A DNA stretch of 64,000 nucleotides from Vibrio nereis NBRC 15637. Its GTDB lineage: Bacteria > Pseudomonadota > Gammaproteobacteria > Enterobacterales > Vibrionaceae. Location of the stretch: the NCBI RefSeq assembly GCF_001591105.1, contig NZ_BCUD01000005.1, positions 1-64,000 on the forward strand, given 5' to 3'. The position numbers were made by a program, and so were the translations under genes. The notes under the pieces were generated by a model. It was not told the origin of the DNA, did no database searches, and saw only the letters and a program-made list of their open reading frames with translations. Each line of letters begins with the position of its first letter. Within the stretch, counting starts at the first letter, position 1. Of this stretch, positions 46,556 through 56,619 are shown piece after piece.

Positions 46556-47647
46556 TTAGTGAGGAGAAATATTCGATAAGCACTGAACGTGCACGGTGAT
46601 TTCTTCACGATCATGATACAGGTGCTTCGCTTGCAGTCTGTATTTTACACCATGCTCTTTAAGGAAGATCTTCAAGTTCTCAATGTCTTCAAGAACTTCA
46701 TCGTATCGACCCTTCATTGGCAATTTAAGGTTAAAGAGCGCTTCTTTTGCCCAACCACTAATGATCCATTCACCCATTAGCTGTGCAACGCGTGATGGTT
46801 TCTCAACCATATCACAAATTAGCCACGTCACATTTTTACGCGCAGGCTCAAACTTAAAGCCATCTTCTTGGTGGTGTTTAACCTGGCCCGTTTCCATCAG
46901 ACTATCGGCCATCATACCGTTATCAACCGCATGCACGAACATAGAACGCTTCACCAATTGGTACGTCCAACCACCCGGACACGCCCCCAAGTCGACACCC
47001 CACATTCCAGGCGCTAGACGCTCATCCCACTCATCACGAGGAATAAATACGTGAAACGCTTCTTCCAGCTTAAGTGTTGAACGGCTTGGCGCATCTGCTG
47101 GGAATTTTAGACGCGGAATCCCCATGAAGAACTGAGAGTTGTTTGACGGTAACGAGTAACCAACAAAACAGTGGCCTGGCGCGACAAAGCAGATATGAAG
47201 CACTGGCTTTTTCGGGCTGTCTTTCGGAAATAGAATGCCTTTACCGCGCAAAGCTTGGCGCATAGGTACAGTAAACTTACGGCAGAACTTAAGCAGTTCT
47301 TTCGCTTCGTTGGTATCTGGTGTTTCGATACGAATGTCACCGCAACGAGGCATATTTTCAACATCACCTAACTGGTCAAGAATAGGTGAGATACGGTCTT
47401 CACGCGGTAGATCTTGGATTTCAGTCGCAACAGCAAAGATCTGACGAGCGAAAATCAGCGATTTAAAATCCAGCTCTTTGATGAGCTTTTCAGCATCGCC
47501 ATCTTGGTAACATTCAAACAGAACATAACCCGTATTGTTTTTAACACGAGGGAAACCAAACACTTCCAGTTGCGTCGCGCGATCCTGAATTTCTCCTGCA
47601 CACTCTTTTTCGAAACCCGAACGGCAGTAGAGCATTACCTGTTTCAC
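46556..47647 (-). CDS. rlmM: 23S rRNA 2'-O-ribose methyltransferase RlmM
   Basis: RlmM methylates the ribose of C2498 in 23S rRNA before ribosome assembly. The 363-residue protein has an N-terminal THUMP-like RNA-binding part (about 1-180) and a Rossmann methyltransferase domain with the S-adenosylmethionine loop [11 protein letters not shown] and W-L-I-C-D-M. Its start overlaps the DUF423 gene end by 4 bases. Confidence 0.95.
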   Translation of the reverse strand: MKQVMLYCRSGFEKECAGEIQDRATQLEVFGFPRVKNNTGYVLFECYQDGDAEKLIKELDFKSLIFARQIFAVATEIQDLPREDRISPILDQLGDVENMPRCGDIRIETPDTNEAKELLKFCRKFTVPMRQALRGKGILFPKDSPKKPVLHICFVAPGHCFVGYSLPSNNSQFFMGIPRLKFPADAPSRSTLKLEEAFHVFIPRDEWDERLAPGMWGVDLGACPGGWTYQLVKRSMFVHAVDNGMMADSLMETGQVKHHQEDGFKFEPARKNVTWLICDMVEKPSRVAQLMGEWIISGWAKEALFNLKLPMKGRYDEVLEDIENLKIFLKEHGVKYRLQAKHLYHDREEITVHVQCLSNISPH

Positions 47648-48045
47648 TGATTCACCTCTTTAATCTGTAGTGCTGCGAAAACGAACAGTCCCCATCCAAG
47701 CATAAAAGTGATACCACCTAATGGTGTCACTGGGCCAAACCACTTAATCCCGGTTATAGCCAAAGCATAAAGACTGCCGCTAAAACAAAAGATGCCGATG
47801 ATAAAGCAAATTGCAGCGAGGGCGAAATATTTTTGTGATTTAGCACTCAATGACGTTCTTAACAGAACTCCACATAGCAAGATAGCGAGTGCATGGATGA
47901 GCTGGTATTGCACACCTGTATTAAAAACGTCGATCAAGTAAGGAGAAAGTACCTTCTTAAGACCATGAGCCGCAAAGGCCCCTAGAGCAACACCCAACCC
48001 GGCTAATAAGCCACCAGCGGCAAGCATAGAATTACTTTTCACCAT
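47644..48045 (-). CDS. DUF423 membrane protein, YgdD-like
   Basis: A 133-residue protein with four membrane helices and the DUF423 features G-A-F-A-A-H-G-L-K and [13 protein letters not shown]. coli YgdD is the counterpart, also beside rlmM and gcvA. Role unknown. I use the ATG at 48045; the gene end of the upstream hydrolase overlaps the start. Confidence 0.9.
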   Translation of the reverse strand: MVKSNSMLAAGGLLAGLGVALGAFAAHGLKKVLSPYLIDVFNTGVQYQLIHALAILLCGVLLRTSLSAKSQKYFALAAICFIIGIFCFSGSLYALAITGIKWFGPVTPLGGITFMLGWGLFVFAALQIKEVNQ

Positions 48046-48655
48046 ACACCTCAAAGATAAATGTTGCTAAACGTTCAACCGCCAACTGAATATTGCCTTC
48101 TTCAGTATATCCAGAGCGTTTGCGAGGTTTGAAGCTGTGGTCACCATCAGGCAAGAATGTCACGTTGATCGAATCGGAAAGCTGAAACTCTGCAAACTCT
48201 TCTTGCTTGCCAAACGTATCTCGTTCACCTTGCAAGAGAAGCAACGGTTTTGTCACGGAGGCTAAATGCTCTCCTTTGTACTTCTCCGGCTTACCCGGTG
48301 GATGAAATGGGAAGCCTAAACACGCCACCGCTGCCACATCGCTCTCTTCCGCTAATAAACTCGCCATGCGCCCTCCCATTGACTTGCCACCGATAACAAC
48401 AGGCATATCTGCGAACTCCTTGATAACACTCTGATAGGCCTCCAGAAGCTTTGGAGCTCGATCTGGCGGCCTCTTTTTGCCATCTTCTGCGCGTTTCACC
48501 ATGTAAGGGAAGTTAAAACGCACCACCTGGACACCTTTTCCAGCCAGCCCCTTTGCGACTGCCGACATAAAGTCGTGATCCATTCCTGCTCCTGCACCGT
48601 GGGCAAAAATGAAGATCGGTTGGTCTTTCTCACCATCAATCAGGTAATTACTCAT
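48032..48655 (-). CDS. Alpha/beta hydrolase of the KANL3/Tex30-like family
   Basis: A 207-residue cytoplasmic alpha/beta hydrolase with an early oxyanion strand F-A-H-G-A-G-A-G and the nucleophile elbow G-G-K-S-M-G-G (serine near residue 93). The acid and histidine are probably in G-E-R-D and G-D-H-S-F. It resembles bacterial members of the KANL3/Tex30-like group; the substrate is unknown. It overlaps gcvA by 8 bases and the DUF423 gene by 14, so the gcvA-hydrolase-DUF423-rlmM set is one operon. Confidence 0.85.
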   Translation of the reverse strand: MSNYLIDGEKDQPIFIFAHGAGAGMDHDFMSAVAKGLAGKGVQVVRFNFPYMVKRAEDGKKRPPDRAPKLLEAYQSVIKEFADMPVVIGGKSMGGRMASLLAEESDVAAVACLGFPFHPPGKPEKYKGEHLASVTKPLLLLQGERDTFGKQEEFAEFQLSDSINVTFLPDGDHSFKPRKRSGYTEEGNIQLAVERLATFIFEVYGEK

Positions 48656-49556
48656 CTAAAAGTACCTCTTGTTCACTTTGGGCTTTGGCTAGCATCCAAT
48701 CTCGGAATGTCGCTATACGACCCATGTCTGCTTGCTTGTCATGACATACCACATAGAAAGCGTTTTTGGTCACCAACACTTCATCAAACGGTGCAATTAG
48801 GCGTCCAGCTTCTAGCTCTGGCTGAGCAAGAACGTTGTTTCCTAGCGCAACCCCTTGTCCATGCGCCGCAGCTTGCAACACCATGGTGGAGTGACTGAAA
48901 ATAGGCCCGTGGTTAACGTTGACGCCTTCGATACCATTCTGCTTAGCAAATTGTTTCCAATCTTTACGAGATGTGTCGTGTAGTAACGTATGTTGTGCCA
49001 AATCACTTAATGATTCTAATGGTTTATTTCCTAACAGTAATGAAGGAGAGCACAACGGAATCAAGAACTCTTGATACAATTTATCAGCTCGCAATCCTGG
49101 CCAATTACCTCGCCCATAGTAAATAGCGACATCAACGTCATCAGTCAATGATCCTTCATCCATGTCCACCGCTTTAATTCGCACATCGATATCAGGTTCT
49201 TGCTGATTAAAGTCCGCTAAGCGCGGAACAAGCCACTGAATAGCAAAACTTGGCGGCAAACTGATGGTTAGTGCACCTTTCTCACTGCGCTCTAGCACTT
49301 TATCAGTAGCTTCTGCTAGTGATGTAAAGATATCTTTAATGTCTAAGAAGTAGCTCTGCCCTTCTTCGGTCAGAAGTAAGGAGCGATTTCTTCTGCGAAA
49401 TAGCTTCAGGCCCAGAAATTCTTCTAACGCTTTAATTTGATGACTGACCGCAGCTTGAGTGACAAACAGCTCTTCAGCCGCACGAGTAAAACTCAAATGA
49501 CGTGCTGCAGCCTCAAACACTTTGAGTGAATTTAACGGAGGCAATCGTCTAGACAT
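48648..49556 (-). CDS. gcvA: LysR-type regulator GcvA
   Basis: GcvA controls the glycine cleavage system and, in enterobacteria, activates transcription of the GcvB small RNA. The 302-residue protein has the LysR helix-turn-helix at the start (L-P-P-L-N-S-L-K-V-F-E-A-A-A-R, V-T-Q-A-A-V-S-H-Q-I-K-A-L-E) and a C-terminal effector domain. The divergent position to a GcvB-like RNA gene makes the GcvA identity secure. An ATTAG (reverse of the CTAAT box bound by GcvA in E. coli) lies at 49576-49580. Confidence 0.94.
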   Translation of the reverse strand: MSRRLPPLNSLKVFEAAARHLSFTRAAEELFVTQAAVSHQIKALEEFLGLKLFRRRNRSLLLTEEGQSYFLDIKDIFTSLAEATDKVLERSEKGALTISLPPSFAIQWLVPRLADFNQQEPDIDVRIKAVDMDEGSLTDDVDVAIYYGRGNWPGLRADKLYQEFLIPLCSPSLLLGNKPLESLSDLAQHTLLHDTSRKDWKQFAKQNGIEGVNVNHGPIFSHSTMVLQAAAHGQGVALGNNVLAQPELEAGRLIAPFDEVLVTKNAFYVVCHDKQADMGRIATFRDWMLAKAQSEQEVLLDE

Positions 49557-49600
49557 GGCGCTCTTCCTAACGTTGGATTAGTTTTTTTTATCTGAAACAT

Positions 49601-49606
49601 TATAAA
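49601..49606 (+). promoter_or_regulatory. Predicted -10 element of the GcvB RNA gene
   Basis: TATAAA, placed to start transcription near 49613. A convincing -35 hexamer is not visible, which would fit activator dependence on GcvA, whose likely box is at 49576-49580. Confidence 0.5.
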
Positions 49607-49612
49607 ATGTCC

Positions 49613-49851
49613 GTTGCCTGACGACCAGAGAAATTCTATATTTCACCCCGCAGCAAAAAGCCAGAACGGCTTGATTCCTTGTTGAATCAATTGGCATATT
49701 GTTGCGATGTTGTGTTTGCAAACTCGTATTTCGAGTTAGGTAGGTTTCTACCACCGTTTCATTTCAATGAATGAAGTGAAACATACTTCCTGTATTTATT
49801 TTGACCTGTCTGTCAAATTTTTTAGCACCGCCTATATGGCGGTGTTTTTTT
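49613..49851 (+). ncRNA. gcvB: GcvB small regulatory RNA
   Basis: GcvB is an Hfq-dependent small RNA that represses many amino-acid and peptide transport mRNAs. It is recognised here by position (divergent from gcvA) and by conserved blocks. The G/U-rich seed region lies at 49698-49720 (containing GATGTTGTGTTTGCAA). The block from 49785 with ACTTCCTGTA and CCTGTCTGTC is next, and the final hairpin CACCGCC/GGCGGTG with a T-run follows. These agree with the E. coli GcvB sequence as I remember it. At about 239 nucleotides it is longer than the E. coli RNA (about 205), with extra sequence in the 5' half. The exact 5' end is a prediction. Confidence 0.9.
49826..49851 (+). terminator. Terminator of GcvB
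   Basis: CACCGCC-TATAT-GGCGGTG followed by TTTTTTT: a 7-base stem that is nearly identical to the GcvB terminator of enterobacteria. Confidence 0.93.
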
Positions 49852-49907
49852 ATGTCTGAATTTTCCTTTATGCTCCGCTCTATGCGTTACACTGGATTTA
49901 GCCCAAC

Positions 49908-49941
49908 AAAAAAGCGCAAACCGATGAACGATTTGCGCTTT
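49908..49941 (-). terminator. Rho-independent terminator of thiI
   Basis: On the minus strand AAGCGCAAA, 11-base loop, TTTGCGCTT followed by more T. It begins about 28 bases after the thiI stop codon. Confidence 0.88.
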
Positions 49942-49969
49942 CGCTTTTAGCTCGATGGGCTCATCATCT

Positions 49970-51418
49970 CTATGGACGATACACCTTAACGTTGTTAAAG
50001 CCCTGCTCTTGCAGGTAAAGCGCCTGCAGTCGGCTCATTACACCACGGTCACAGTACAGCAGATAAGTCTTAGACTGATCTAAATCACCAAACTGAGTAC
50101 CTAGCTTGTAGAAAGGAATGTGTTTTACCTCAACGCCATCAATTTCTAACGGGTTGTCGTCTTCCTCTTCTGGGCTACGGATATCAAGCACGATCGCGTG
50201 TTCTTCAACCGCTTGAACTTGCTCAACTTCTGGTGCTGCTTGCTCTGTTTCTTTGGCGATATCGCGAATATCCATCTGGCGAGCATCACGAACCACTTGC
50301 TCTAGGATATCGAAGTCAAATTTCTCTTCTTCAGCTTCCAGTTTCGCTTTCACCGCTTTCACTGTTGGCTTCTTAGAGATCACACCACAGTATTCCGGCA
50401 TGGTCTTAGCAAAGTCTTCTGTACCGATTTGACGCGCTAGGTTGATGATGTCTTCTTTATCCCAGTTGATTAAAGGACGAAGGATCAGCGAATCCGTTAC
50501 GCCATCAATATGACGAAGGTTAGTCAGCGTCTGGCTAGATACCTGACCAAGTGCTTCACCCGTCACAAGAGCCTGAATGCCAAATTTCTCTGCAATCATA
50601 CCCGCTGCACGCATAAACATACGCTTAAGGATCACGCCCATTTGGCCGTCATCAACTTTCTCAAGGATTTCTGCCACAACAGGTTCGAAGTCCACAGAGA
50701 TGAAACGTACTTTGGCCGATGAACCGTATTTGTTCCATAGGTAGTGAGAAACCTGCTTAACGCCGATCTCGTGTGCAGGGCCACCAAGGTTAAAGAAACA
50801 GTAGTGGACTTTTGAGCCACGCTTGATGTGTAGGTAGCTAGACACACCAGAGTCAAAGCCACCTGAAATCAGGCTTAATACGTCTTCTTGCGTACCAAGT
50901 GGGAAGCCACCCAAACCTTTATGACGTGCAATCACTTGGTTTAGTTTATCGCCAGCCACTTCGACGTTAACTGTCACATCTGGATTTTTCAGCTTCACGC
51001 TTGCGCTTTCTACCGCTTGGTTCAAGCCGCCGCCAACATAACGCTCAAGCTCGATCGAAGTAAAGTCATGTTTACCACGACGCTTTGCACGCACAACGAA
51101 GGTTTTGCCTTCAATGTCAGCACGGTTTAGCTCCAGTACTTGCTCAAAGATGTTATGCAGATCTGTAAACTCAGACTGTTTCACTTCAAGCACGTGGTGG
51201 ATACCCGGCGTTTGCGTCAGCACTTCAACCACTTCTTTATGGAATTCTGCAGATTCTGACGTCACTTCGATATGATCACGGCGGTTGAATACCGCGACAG
51301 ATTCGGTACGAGCCTTGATAATGTTGCGAATATTACACTCGAGAATCTTTGTGAAGCGTTTACGTACCGATTCACTTTTTACGAAGATTTCTGGATGGGG
51401 CTTAACGATAAATTTCAT
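49970..51418 (-). CDS. thiI: tRNA 4-thiouridine synthetase ThiI with rhodanese domain
   Basis: ThiI makes 4-thiouridine at tRNA position 8 and also passes sulphur to thiamine thiazole synthesis. The 482-residue protein has an N-terminal ferredoxin-like and THUMP region (to about 165), the PP-loop S-G-G-F-D-S-G, a cysteine in P-E-Y-C-G-V-I-S and a C-terminal rhodanese domain with the active-site loop Y-C-D-R-G-V-M-S. This is the long, dual-function form. No thiamine riboswitch is visible upstream. It is followed by its own terminator. Confidence 0.97.
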   Translation of the reverse strand: MKFIVKPHPEIFVKSESVRKRFTKILECNIRNIIKARTESVAVFNRRDHIEVTSESAEFHKEVVEVLTQTPGIHHVLEVKQSEFTDLHNIFEQVLELNRADIEGKTFVVRAKRRGKHDFTSIELERYVGGGLNQAVESASVKLKNPDVTVNVEVAGDKLNQVIARHKGLGGFPLGTQEDVLSLISGGFDSGVSSYLHIKRGSKVHYCFFNLGGPAHEIGVKQVSHYLWNKYGSSAKVRFISVDFEPVVAEILEKVDDGQMGVILKRMFMRAAGMIAEKFGIQALVTGEALGQVSSQTLTNLRHIDGVTDSLILRPLINWDKEDIINLARQIGTEDFAKTMPEYCGVISKKPTVKAVKAKLEAEEEKFDFDILEQVVRDARQMDIRDIAKETEQAAPEVEQVQAVEEHAIVLDIRSPEEEDDNPLEIDGVEVKHIPFYKLGTQFGDLDQSKTYLLYCDRGVMSRLQALYLQEQGFNNVKVYRP

Positions 51419-51548
51419 AATTCACTTCACAAGTTAATAGTTTCGCAAAACAAGTTCGCTTAATCGCACCGATATCAATGCCACTGAACTCGTCAAGTGG
51501 TCGGCGGAAAAGCTAAGGGCGCAAGATTATACATGATCGATCGCTCAT

Positions 51549-51576
51549 AAAAAAGACGAGCGTGCTGCTCGTCTTT
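51549..51576 (-). terminator. Rho-independent terminator of pomAB
   Basis: On the minus strand AAAGACGAGC-AGCAC-GCTCGTCTTT with a following T-run, about 20 bases beyond the pomB stop codon. Confidence 0.92.
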
Positions 51577-51593
51577 CTATTACCCGTTGGGTT

Positions 51594-52541
51594 TTAATTC
51601 TCTAGGGCCGGGACTTCATCACTGTAAATAGGTTCACCCTGTAAAATACTGATTTCTACCCGTCGATTTCGCGAACGCTGTACTTCCGTATCATTAGGCT
51701 CCAGTGGTGCAGTATCTGCCATGCCGCGAACTTGCAATCGTTGATGATCAAAGCCGCGCACCTTTTCCATTTCTTGAGCCACTGACACCGCTCGCTGGGC
51801 AGAAAGGTCCCAATTAGAGCGATACAATTCAGAATCAAGTCGCTGGTTATCCGTATGACCAGAAACACGAATCACACCTGGCACATCCTTTACCAGTTCT
51901 GCGATTTGCCTCACTAATGGTCTAAATTTAGGTTGTAGGAAGGCAGACCCTTCAGGGAACGCGCCCTTCTCACGAATACGAATATCGATTTGCTGCCCTA
52001 AGTTTTCCACTTCTATCGCACCTTGCTCTATTTCCCTAGCGAGCGCTTTCTTGATGGCTTCCATCAGTGTTTCTAGCTCTTGAGACATCTCAGCCGATTG
52101 TTGCTGTTCGTTATCCGATTCTGAATTCTGGTTATCTTGCGTGGAGGTGTCCGGTGACTTCCCCCCCGTCAGCTTACCTTTGTCACGCTGAGTACCACCA
52201 GCCCTGTCTGACTCACCTTCATGGAATTCGAGAGTTTGCTGCGTAATATCGATTGTCTGCTGCATGATCACATCAATTGGTGTCGGCTCCGGCCTACCCG
52301 GACGAAATTCTTGTGCAATGATGCTGGTACCTTTAGGTATGTCTTTCACCTCTAAACGGTTCTGAACACCAAAGGCAAATTTCATAGAGCCTGCTATCTG
52401 CTTGAACTTCAGTACATCCATTTCAGAGAAAGAAAGCAGCAGTACAAAGAAGCACATCAGCAGCGACATCAAGTCAGCAAATGTCCCCATCCACAGGGGA
52501 AGGCCAGGTGGCGGGCATTTGCATTCGCTATCGTCATCCAT
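51594..52541 (-). CDS. pomB: Sodium-driven stator protein PomB
   Basis: PomB with PomA forms the sodium channel that powers the polar flagellum. The 315-residue protein has one membrane helix (about 17-40) containing the ion-binding aspartate D23 in M-G-T-F-A-D-L-M (equivalent to D24 of V. alginolyticus PomB, the N-terminus being one residue shorter). An acidic/Gln-rich linker (about 100-155) and an OmpA-like peptidoglycan-binding domain with V-S-G-H-T-D-N and S-x-x-R-A-V-S-V follow. Close identity to V. alginolyticus PomB as I recall it makes PomB rather than proton-type MotB secure. It starts 10 bases after pomA. Confidence 0.96.
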   Translation of the reverse strand: MDDDSECKCPPPGLPLWMGTFADLMSLLMCFFVLLLSFSEMDVLKFKQIAGSMKFAFGVQNRLEVKDIPKGTSIIAQEFRPGRPEPTPIDVIMQQTIDITQQTLEFHEGESDRAGGTQRDKGKLTGGKSPDTSTQDNQNSESDNEQQQSAEMSQELETLMEAIKKALAREIEQGAIEVENLGQQIDIRIREKGAFPEGSAFLQPKFRPLVRQIAELVKDVPGVIRVSGHTDNQRLDSELYRSNWDLSAQRAVSVAQEMEKVRGFDHQRLQVRGMADTAPLEPNDTEVQRSRNRRVEISILQGEPIYSDEVPALEN

Positions 52542-52551
52542 AGTGACTTCC

Positions 52552-53316
52552 TTACTCGTTATCTATATCAAGAGAACGCTTACCTTCATTAAGGTAATTC
52601 TTGAGGTAGCTGTCTATAACACGAGGGTTTTGACCATCTTGAATAGCCAGTACGCCATCCATGATCAGGCGACGGTTGAGTTTTTCTTGCTCTCGGCGTA
52701 ACGATAATTTGTCCGCAATCGGAAAGAAAACCATATTAGATAAGATGGCACCATACAATGTCGTCAAAAGTGCAACCGCCATTGCAGGGCCGATGGCTTT
52801 AGGGTCATCCATATTAGAAAGCATAGCCACTAGACCAACCAATGTACCGATCATCCCCATCGCGGGAGCAACATCACCGAAGGCGCGAAATACGCTAGTA
52901 CCGAACTCATGGCGTTCATCGGTCAGTGAAATATCTTTTTGCAGCGCTGCACGGACGACATCGGCGTCGTGTCCATCCACCAGTAAATCGATGCCTTTTT
53001 GCATAAAGCTGTTGGAGATTTCCATCTCTTCAAGCGCAAGGAAACCACCTTTACGGGCAGCGTCGGCCATCTCAACCACTTTGGCGATAAGGTCTTCAGG
53101 TTCATCAACCTTAAACATAAACGCTTTGCCAGCAATCTTACCTGCACCGAAGAACTGGCCCATTGTAAATTTCATCAATACGACAAATGTCGAGCCACCG
53201 ACCACAATAAGAATGGAGGTGACATCAACGAACATCATGATGCTTCCGCCAAGTACCATCGCCATGATGACGAAAGCAAAGCCGCCAATCAAACCTATCA
53301 GCGTTGCTAAATCCAC
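52552..53316 (-). CDS. pomA: Sodium-driven stator protein PomA
   Basis: PomA is the four-helix stator subunit that contacts FliG. The 254-residue protein starts with GTG at 53316, backed by AGGAG eight bases upstream. It has membrane helices near 5-20, 28-48, 150-170 and 180-203 and a cytoplasmic loop between helices 2 and 3 with the charged residues that interact with FliG (around R-K-G-G-F-L-A-L-E-E-M-E). Conserved prolines lie in D-V-A-P-A-M-G-M. A sigma-28 element lies upstream. Confidence 0.96.
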   Translation of the reverse strand: MDLATLIGLIGGFAFVIMAMVLGGSIMMFVDVTSILIVVGGSTFVVLMKFTMGQFFGAGKIAGKAFMFKVDEPEDLIAKVVEMADAARKGGFLALEEMEISNSFMQKGIDLLVDGHDADVVRAALQKDISLTDERHEFGTSVFRAFGDVAPAMGMIGTLVGLVAMLSNMDDPKAIGPAMAVALLTTLYGAILSNMVFFPIADKLSLRREQEKLNRRLIMDGVLAIQDGQNPRVIDSYLKNYLNEGKRSLDIDNE

Positions 53317-53355
53317 AAAGCACTCCTCATGCTATCTCTGAGCTTCTATCAGATT

Positions 53356-53381
53356 ATATCGGCAACGCCTTCAGATCTTTA
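53356..53381 (-). promoter_or_regulatory. Predicted sigma-28 promoter of pomAB
   Basis: On the minus strand TAAA, 14 bases, then GCCGATAT, with the same spacing and -10 sequence as the flaF element. It lies about 40 bases before the pomA start. This would place the stator genes in the late flagellar regulon although they are 27 kb from the flagellar cluster. Confidence 0.8.
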
Positions 53382-53564
53382 GTCTTTTCTCAATCCCCAA
53401 CCTAGATTCTTGTTCCAAGTAAAAATAGACAGCGCAAGGTGAGTTCATAGCTATGCCCGATATCACTGAGCAGGTTCGATTTTCTGACAAATTTACTCGG
53501 TTAAATTTGACCATCATTAGCCTCTAAGGTAACTTTCGTGCATCTTTATCAACACAGATATATT

Positions 53565-53807
53565 ATGGCGAGCAAAAAACCTGAAAATATGACCTTTGAG
53601 GCAACCATTAAAGAGCTCGATACAATCGTAGAAAACCTTGAAAATGGTGATCTTGCGCTTGATGACGCACTTAAAAAGTTTGAGCGTGGCATTGCACTAG
53701 CACGCGCAGGTCAAGGCAAGCTAAATGATGCGGAACAACGCGTCAGTATTTTATTAAGCAATGATGATGAAGCGCCACTTAGTCAGTTTGACGCTCAGCC
53801 AGAATAA
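53565..53807 (+). CDS. xseB: Exodeoxyribonuclease VII small subunit XseB
   Basis: XseB is the small subunit of exonuclease VII, which degrades single-stranded DNA to oligonucleotides. The 80-residue protein starts M-A-S-K-K-P-E-N-M by comparison with the family; it contains the signature L-E-N-G-D-L-A-L-D-D-A-L-K-K-F-E-R-G. An in-frame GTG at 53538 has a better AAGGT ribosome-binding sequence and would add nine residues, so the start is open. It leads xseB-ispA-dxs. Confidence 0.94.
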   Translation: MASKKPENMTFEATIKELDTIVENLENGDLALDDALKKFERGIALARAGQGKLNDAEQRVSILLSNDDEAPLSQFDAQPE

Positions 53808-53827
53808 TTGATTTAGAAGATATCCTT

Positions 53828-54712
53828 ATGCAAGAGGCCCTAACCTCACTTCAACAACGTAATAACGTTAAGTTAGAAGAGTGGCTAAACCAGCTACCTC
53901 ACCAACAGCAACCTCTGATTGATGCAATGCGCTATGGTCTACTCCTTGGCGGAAAACGCGCACGCCCTTTCCTTGTATACATCACAGGACAGATGCTGGG
54001 TTGTGATTTAGAAGTACTTGATACTCCCGCCGCCGCTGTGGAATGCATTCATGCGTACTCTTTAATCCATGATGACTTGCCAGCCATGGATGACGATGCA
54101 CTTCGCCGTGGGCAACCAACCTGCCACATTAAGTTTGATGAGGCGACCGCTATTCTTACTGGTGATGCACTGCAAACCTTGGCATTCACTATCCTTGCCG
54201 ATGGCAAACTCGCACCAGAAGCCGAGTGTAACCGAGTAAAAATGGTCAGTGCTCTGGCATCTGCTTCAGGGGCAAGCGGTATGTGCATGGGGCAGTCACT
54301 GGATCTTTCCGCTGAAAACCGCTCTATTTCTTTAGACGAGCTAAAAGAAATTCACCGCCATAAGACGGGTGCATTAATGAAAAGTGCCATTCGCTTAGGT
54401 GCTTTAGCGGCAGGTGAGAAAGGGCTGGAAGTATTACCTCAATTGGATCAATACGCGGATGCTATAGGCTTAGCATTTCAGGTCCAAGATGATATTTTAG
54501 ATATTATTAGTGATACAGAAACTTTAGGGAAACCTCAGGGTTCTGATCAAGAATTAAACAAGAGCACCTACCCCTCATTACTTGGGCTAGATGGAGCAAT
54601 AAACAAAGCTCACACTCTGTTACATGAAGCACTTCAAGCATTGGAAGCTATCCCATACAATACAGAGTTACTCGAAGAGTTCGCCCGATACGTCATCGAG
54701 CGCAAGAACTAA
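53828..54712 (+). CDS. ispA: Farnesyl diphosphate synthase IspA
   Basis: IspA condenses isopentenyl diphosphate with dimethylallyl and geranyl diphosphate to make farnesyl diphosphate, precursor of quinones and undecaprenyl carrier. The 294-residue protein has both aspartate-rich motifs, D-D-L-P-A-M-D-D-D (about 84-92) and D-D-I-L-D in the second half, and the G-G-K-R-A-R-P substrate loop. It sits between xseB (20-base gap) and dxs, the standard order. Confidence 0.97.
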   Translation: MQEALTSLQQRNNVKLEEWLNQLPHQQQPLIDAMRYGLLLGGKRARPFLVYITGQMLGCDLEVLDTPAAAVECIHAYSLIHDDLPAMDDDALRRGQPTCHIKFDEATAILTGDALQTLAFTILADGKLAPEAECNRVKMVSALASASGASGMCMGQSLDLSAENRSISLDELKEIHRHKTGALMKSAIRLGALAAGEKGLEVLPQLDQYADAIGLAFQVQDDILDIISDTETLGKPQGSDQELNKSTYPSLLGLDGAINKAHTLLHEALQALEAIPYNTELLEEFARYVIERKN

Positions 54713-54732
54713 CACTATAAGCGCGCAAATAT

Positions 54733-56598
54733 ATGACTCTTGATATTTCAAAGTACCCAACACTGGCTCTGGCAGATACGCCCGATGAACTACGCAGTCT
54801 TCCCAATGAGCTACTGCCTAAGCTATGTGATGAATTACGTACCTATTTACTCAATTCAGTCAGCCAATCTAGTGGCCACCTAGCCTCAGGCTTAGGCACT
54901 GTAGAGCTCACAGTTGCTCTGCACTACGTTTACAATACGCCTTTTGACCAATTGGTCTGGGATGTAGGCCACCAAGCTTACCCGCATAAAATACTGACAG
55001 GTCGCCGCGATCGGATGTCAAGCATCCGCCAAAAAGACGGATTACACCCCTTCCCTTGGCGCGAAGAAAGTGAATACGACACGCTTTCAGTCGGTCACTC
55101 ATCCACTTCGATCAGTGCTGCTCTTGGCATGGCGATTAGTGCTGAAAAAGAAGGTAAAAACCGAAAAGTTGTCAGTGTCATTGGTGACGGCGCAATTACC
55201 GCAGGTATGGCGTTTGAAGCAATGAACCACGCAGGTGACGTTCATTCTGATATGTTGGTGATTCTGAACGACAACGAAATGTCGATTTCAGAAAACGTTG
55301 GCGCGCTGAATAATCACCTGGCACAAGTACTATCAGGTAACCTTTATACTTCAATTCGCGAAGGTGGCAAAAAAGTCCTTTCCGGCGTCCCTCCTATCAA
55401 AGAGCTCGTACGCCGTACCGAAGAGCATTTGAAGGGAATGGTAGTCCCAGGTACGCTGTTTGAAGAGTTTGGCTTTAACTATATTGGCCCTGTCGATGGA
55501 CATGACGTCAACGAACTCGTCAAAACATTGAAGAACATGCGTGAACTTAAAGGTCCTCAGTTTCTACACATCATGACCAAGAAAGGAAAAGGTTACGAGC
55601 CCGCAGAGCGCGATCCTATTGGTTACCATGGTGTACCTAAATTTGACCCATCCCACAATTGCCTACCTAAAAGTAGTGGTGGTAAGCCAAACTTTTCGAA
55701 GATCTTCGGTGATTTTCTCTGTGATATGGCCGCTCAAGATCCCAAGCTTATGGCAATTACTCCAGCCATGCGAGAAGGTTCTGGAATGGTTCGCTTCTCG
55801 AAAGAGTTCCCAAATCAATACTTCGATGTCGCGATCGCTGAACAGCACGCTGTGACACTCGCAACAGGGATGGCCATTGCGGGGAATCACCCGATCGTTG
55901 CAATTTACTCGACTTTCTTACAACGCGGTTACGATCAACTGATCCATGATGTCGCAATTATGGATCTTCCTGTCATGTTTGCTATCGATCGCGCAGGCTT
56001 GGTCGGTGCTGACGGTCAAACTCACCAAGGTGCCTTTGACTTAAGCTTTATGCGCTGCATTCCAAACATGGTTATTATGGCACCAAGTGATGAGAATGAG
56101 TGTCGCCAGATGCTTTACACTGGTCACAAACACACCGGTCCTTCTGCTGTTCGTTACCCTCGTGGTACAGGCATAGGCGCTGAGATTAGCAAAGAGTTTA
56201 CTGCACTAGAAATTGGTAAAGGTCGATTGGTCCGCCAAGGCGAAAAAGTCGCGATTCTGAGCTTTGGTACCTTCTTACAAAATGCCTTAGAGGCAGCAGA
56301 GTATCTAAACGCCACCGTTGCAGATATGCGTTTTGTGAAGCCGCTTGATGAAGAGCTAATCAAACAACTGGCTGCGGATCACGATGTCATCGTAACTCTG
56401 GAAGAGAATGCCATTGCTGGTGGTGCGGGTGCGGGTGTGGTGGAATTCCTGATGAAGGAAAAACTGATTAAGCCTGTTCTGAACTTGGGCCTACCTGATC
56501 AGTTTGTTCACCAAGGCACTCAAGAAGAGCTGCACACCGAACTTGGATTAGACGCTAAGGGCATTGAGAAAGCCATTCTTAACTACTTAGAAAAGTAA
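54733..56598 (+). CDS. dxs: 1-deoxy-D-xylulose-5-phosphate synthase Dxs
   Basis: Dxs is the first enzyme of the MEP isoprenoid pathway and joins pyruvate with glyceraldehyde-3-phosphate using thiamine diphosphate. The 621-residue transketolase-like protein has the cofactor motif [10 protein letters not shown] followed by N-D-N, the catalytic histidine region V-G-H-Q-A-Y and, in the second half, the pyrimidine-domain motif I-A-E-Q-H-A-V-T. It is 20 bases after ispA and supplies IspA's pathway. Confidence 0.98.
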   Translation: MTLDISKYPTLALADTPDELRSLPNELLPKLCDELRTYLLNSVSQSSGHLASGLGTVELTVALHYVYNTPFDQLVWDVGHQAYPHKILTGRRDRMSSIRQKDGLHPFPWREESEYDTLSVGHSSTSISAALGMAISAEKEGKNRKVVSVIGDGAITAGMAFEAMNHAGDVHSDMLVILNDNEMSISENVGALNNHLAQVLSGNLYTSIREGGKKVLSGVPPIKELVRRTEEHLKGMVVPGTLFEEFGFNYIGPVDGHDVNELVKTLKNMRELKGPQFLHIMTKKGKGYEPAERDPIGYHGVPKFDPSHNCLPKSSGGKPNFSKIFGDFLCDMAAQDPKLMAITPAMREGSGMVRFSKEFPNQYFDVAIAEQHAVTLATGMAIAGNHPIVAIYSTFLQRGYDQLIHDVAIMDLPVMFAIDRAGLVGADGQTHQGAFDLSFMRCIPNMVIMAPSDENECRQMLYTGHKHTGPSAVRYPRGTGIGAEISKEFTALEIGKGRLVRQGEKVAILSFGTFLQNALEAAEYLNATVADMRFVKPLDEELIKQLAADHDVIVTLEENAIAGGAGAGVVEFLMKEKLIKPVLNLGLPDQFVHQGTQEELHTELGLDAKGIEKAILNYLEK

Positions 56599-56619
56599 TA
56601 GCCCTGGAACATAGCGACA

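Noticed and set aside
51419..51593. Thiamine (TPP) riboswitch before thiI
   Set aside because: No conserved CTGAGA-type core is visible; the region holds only the pomAB terminator and thiI leader.
52661..53341. Open frame of 226 codons on the plus strand across pomA
   Set aside because: It is antisense to pomA over nearly its whole length and has a Ser/Thr/Pro/Ala-rich composition typical of a shadow frame; pomA is unmistakable.
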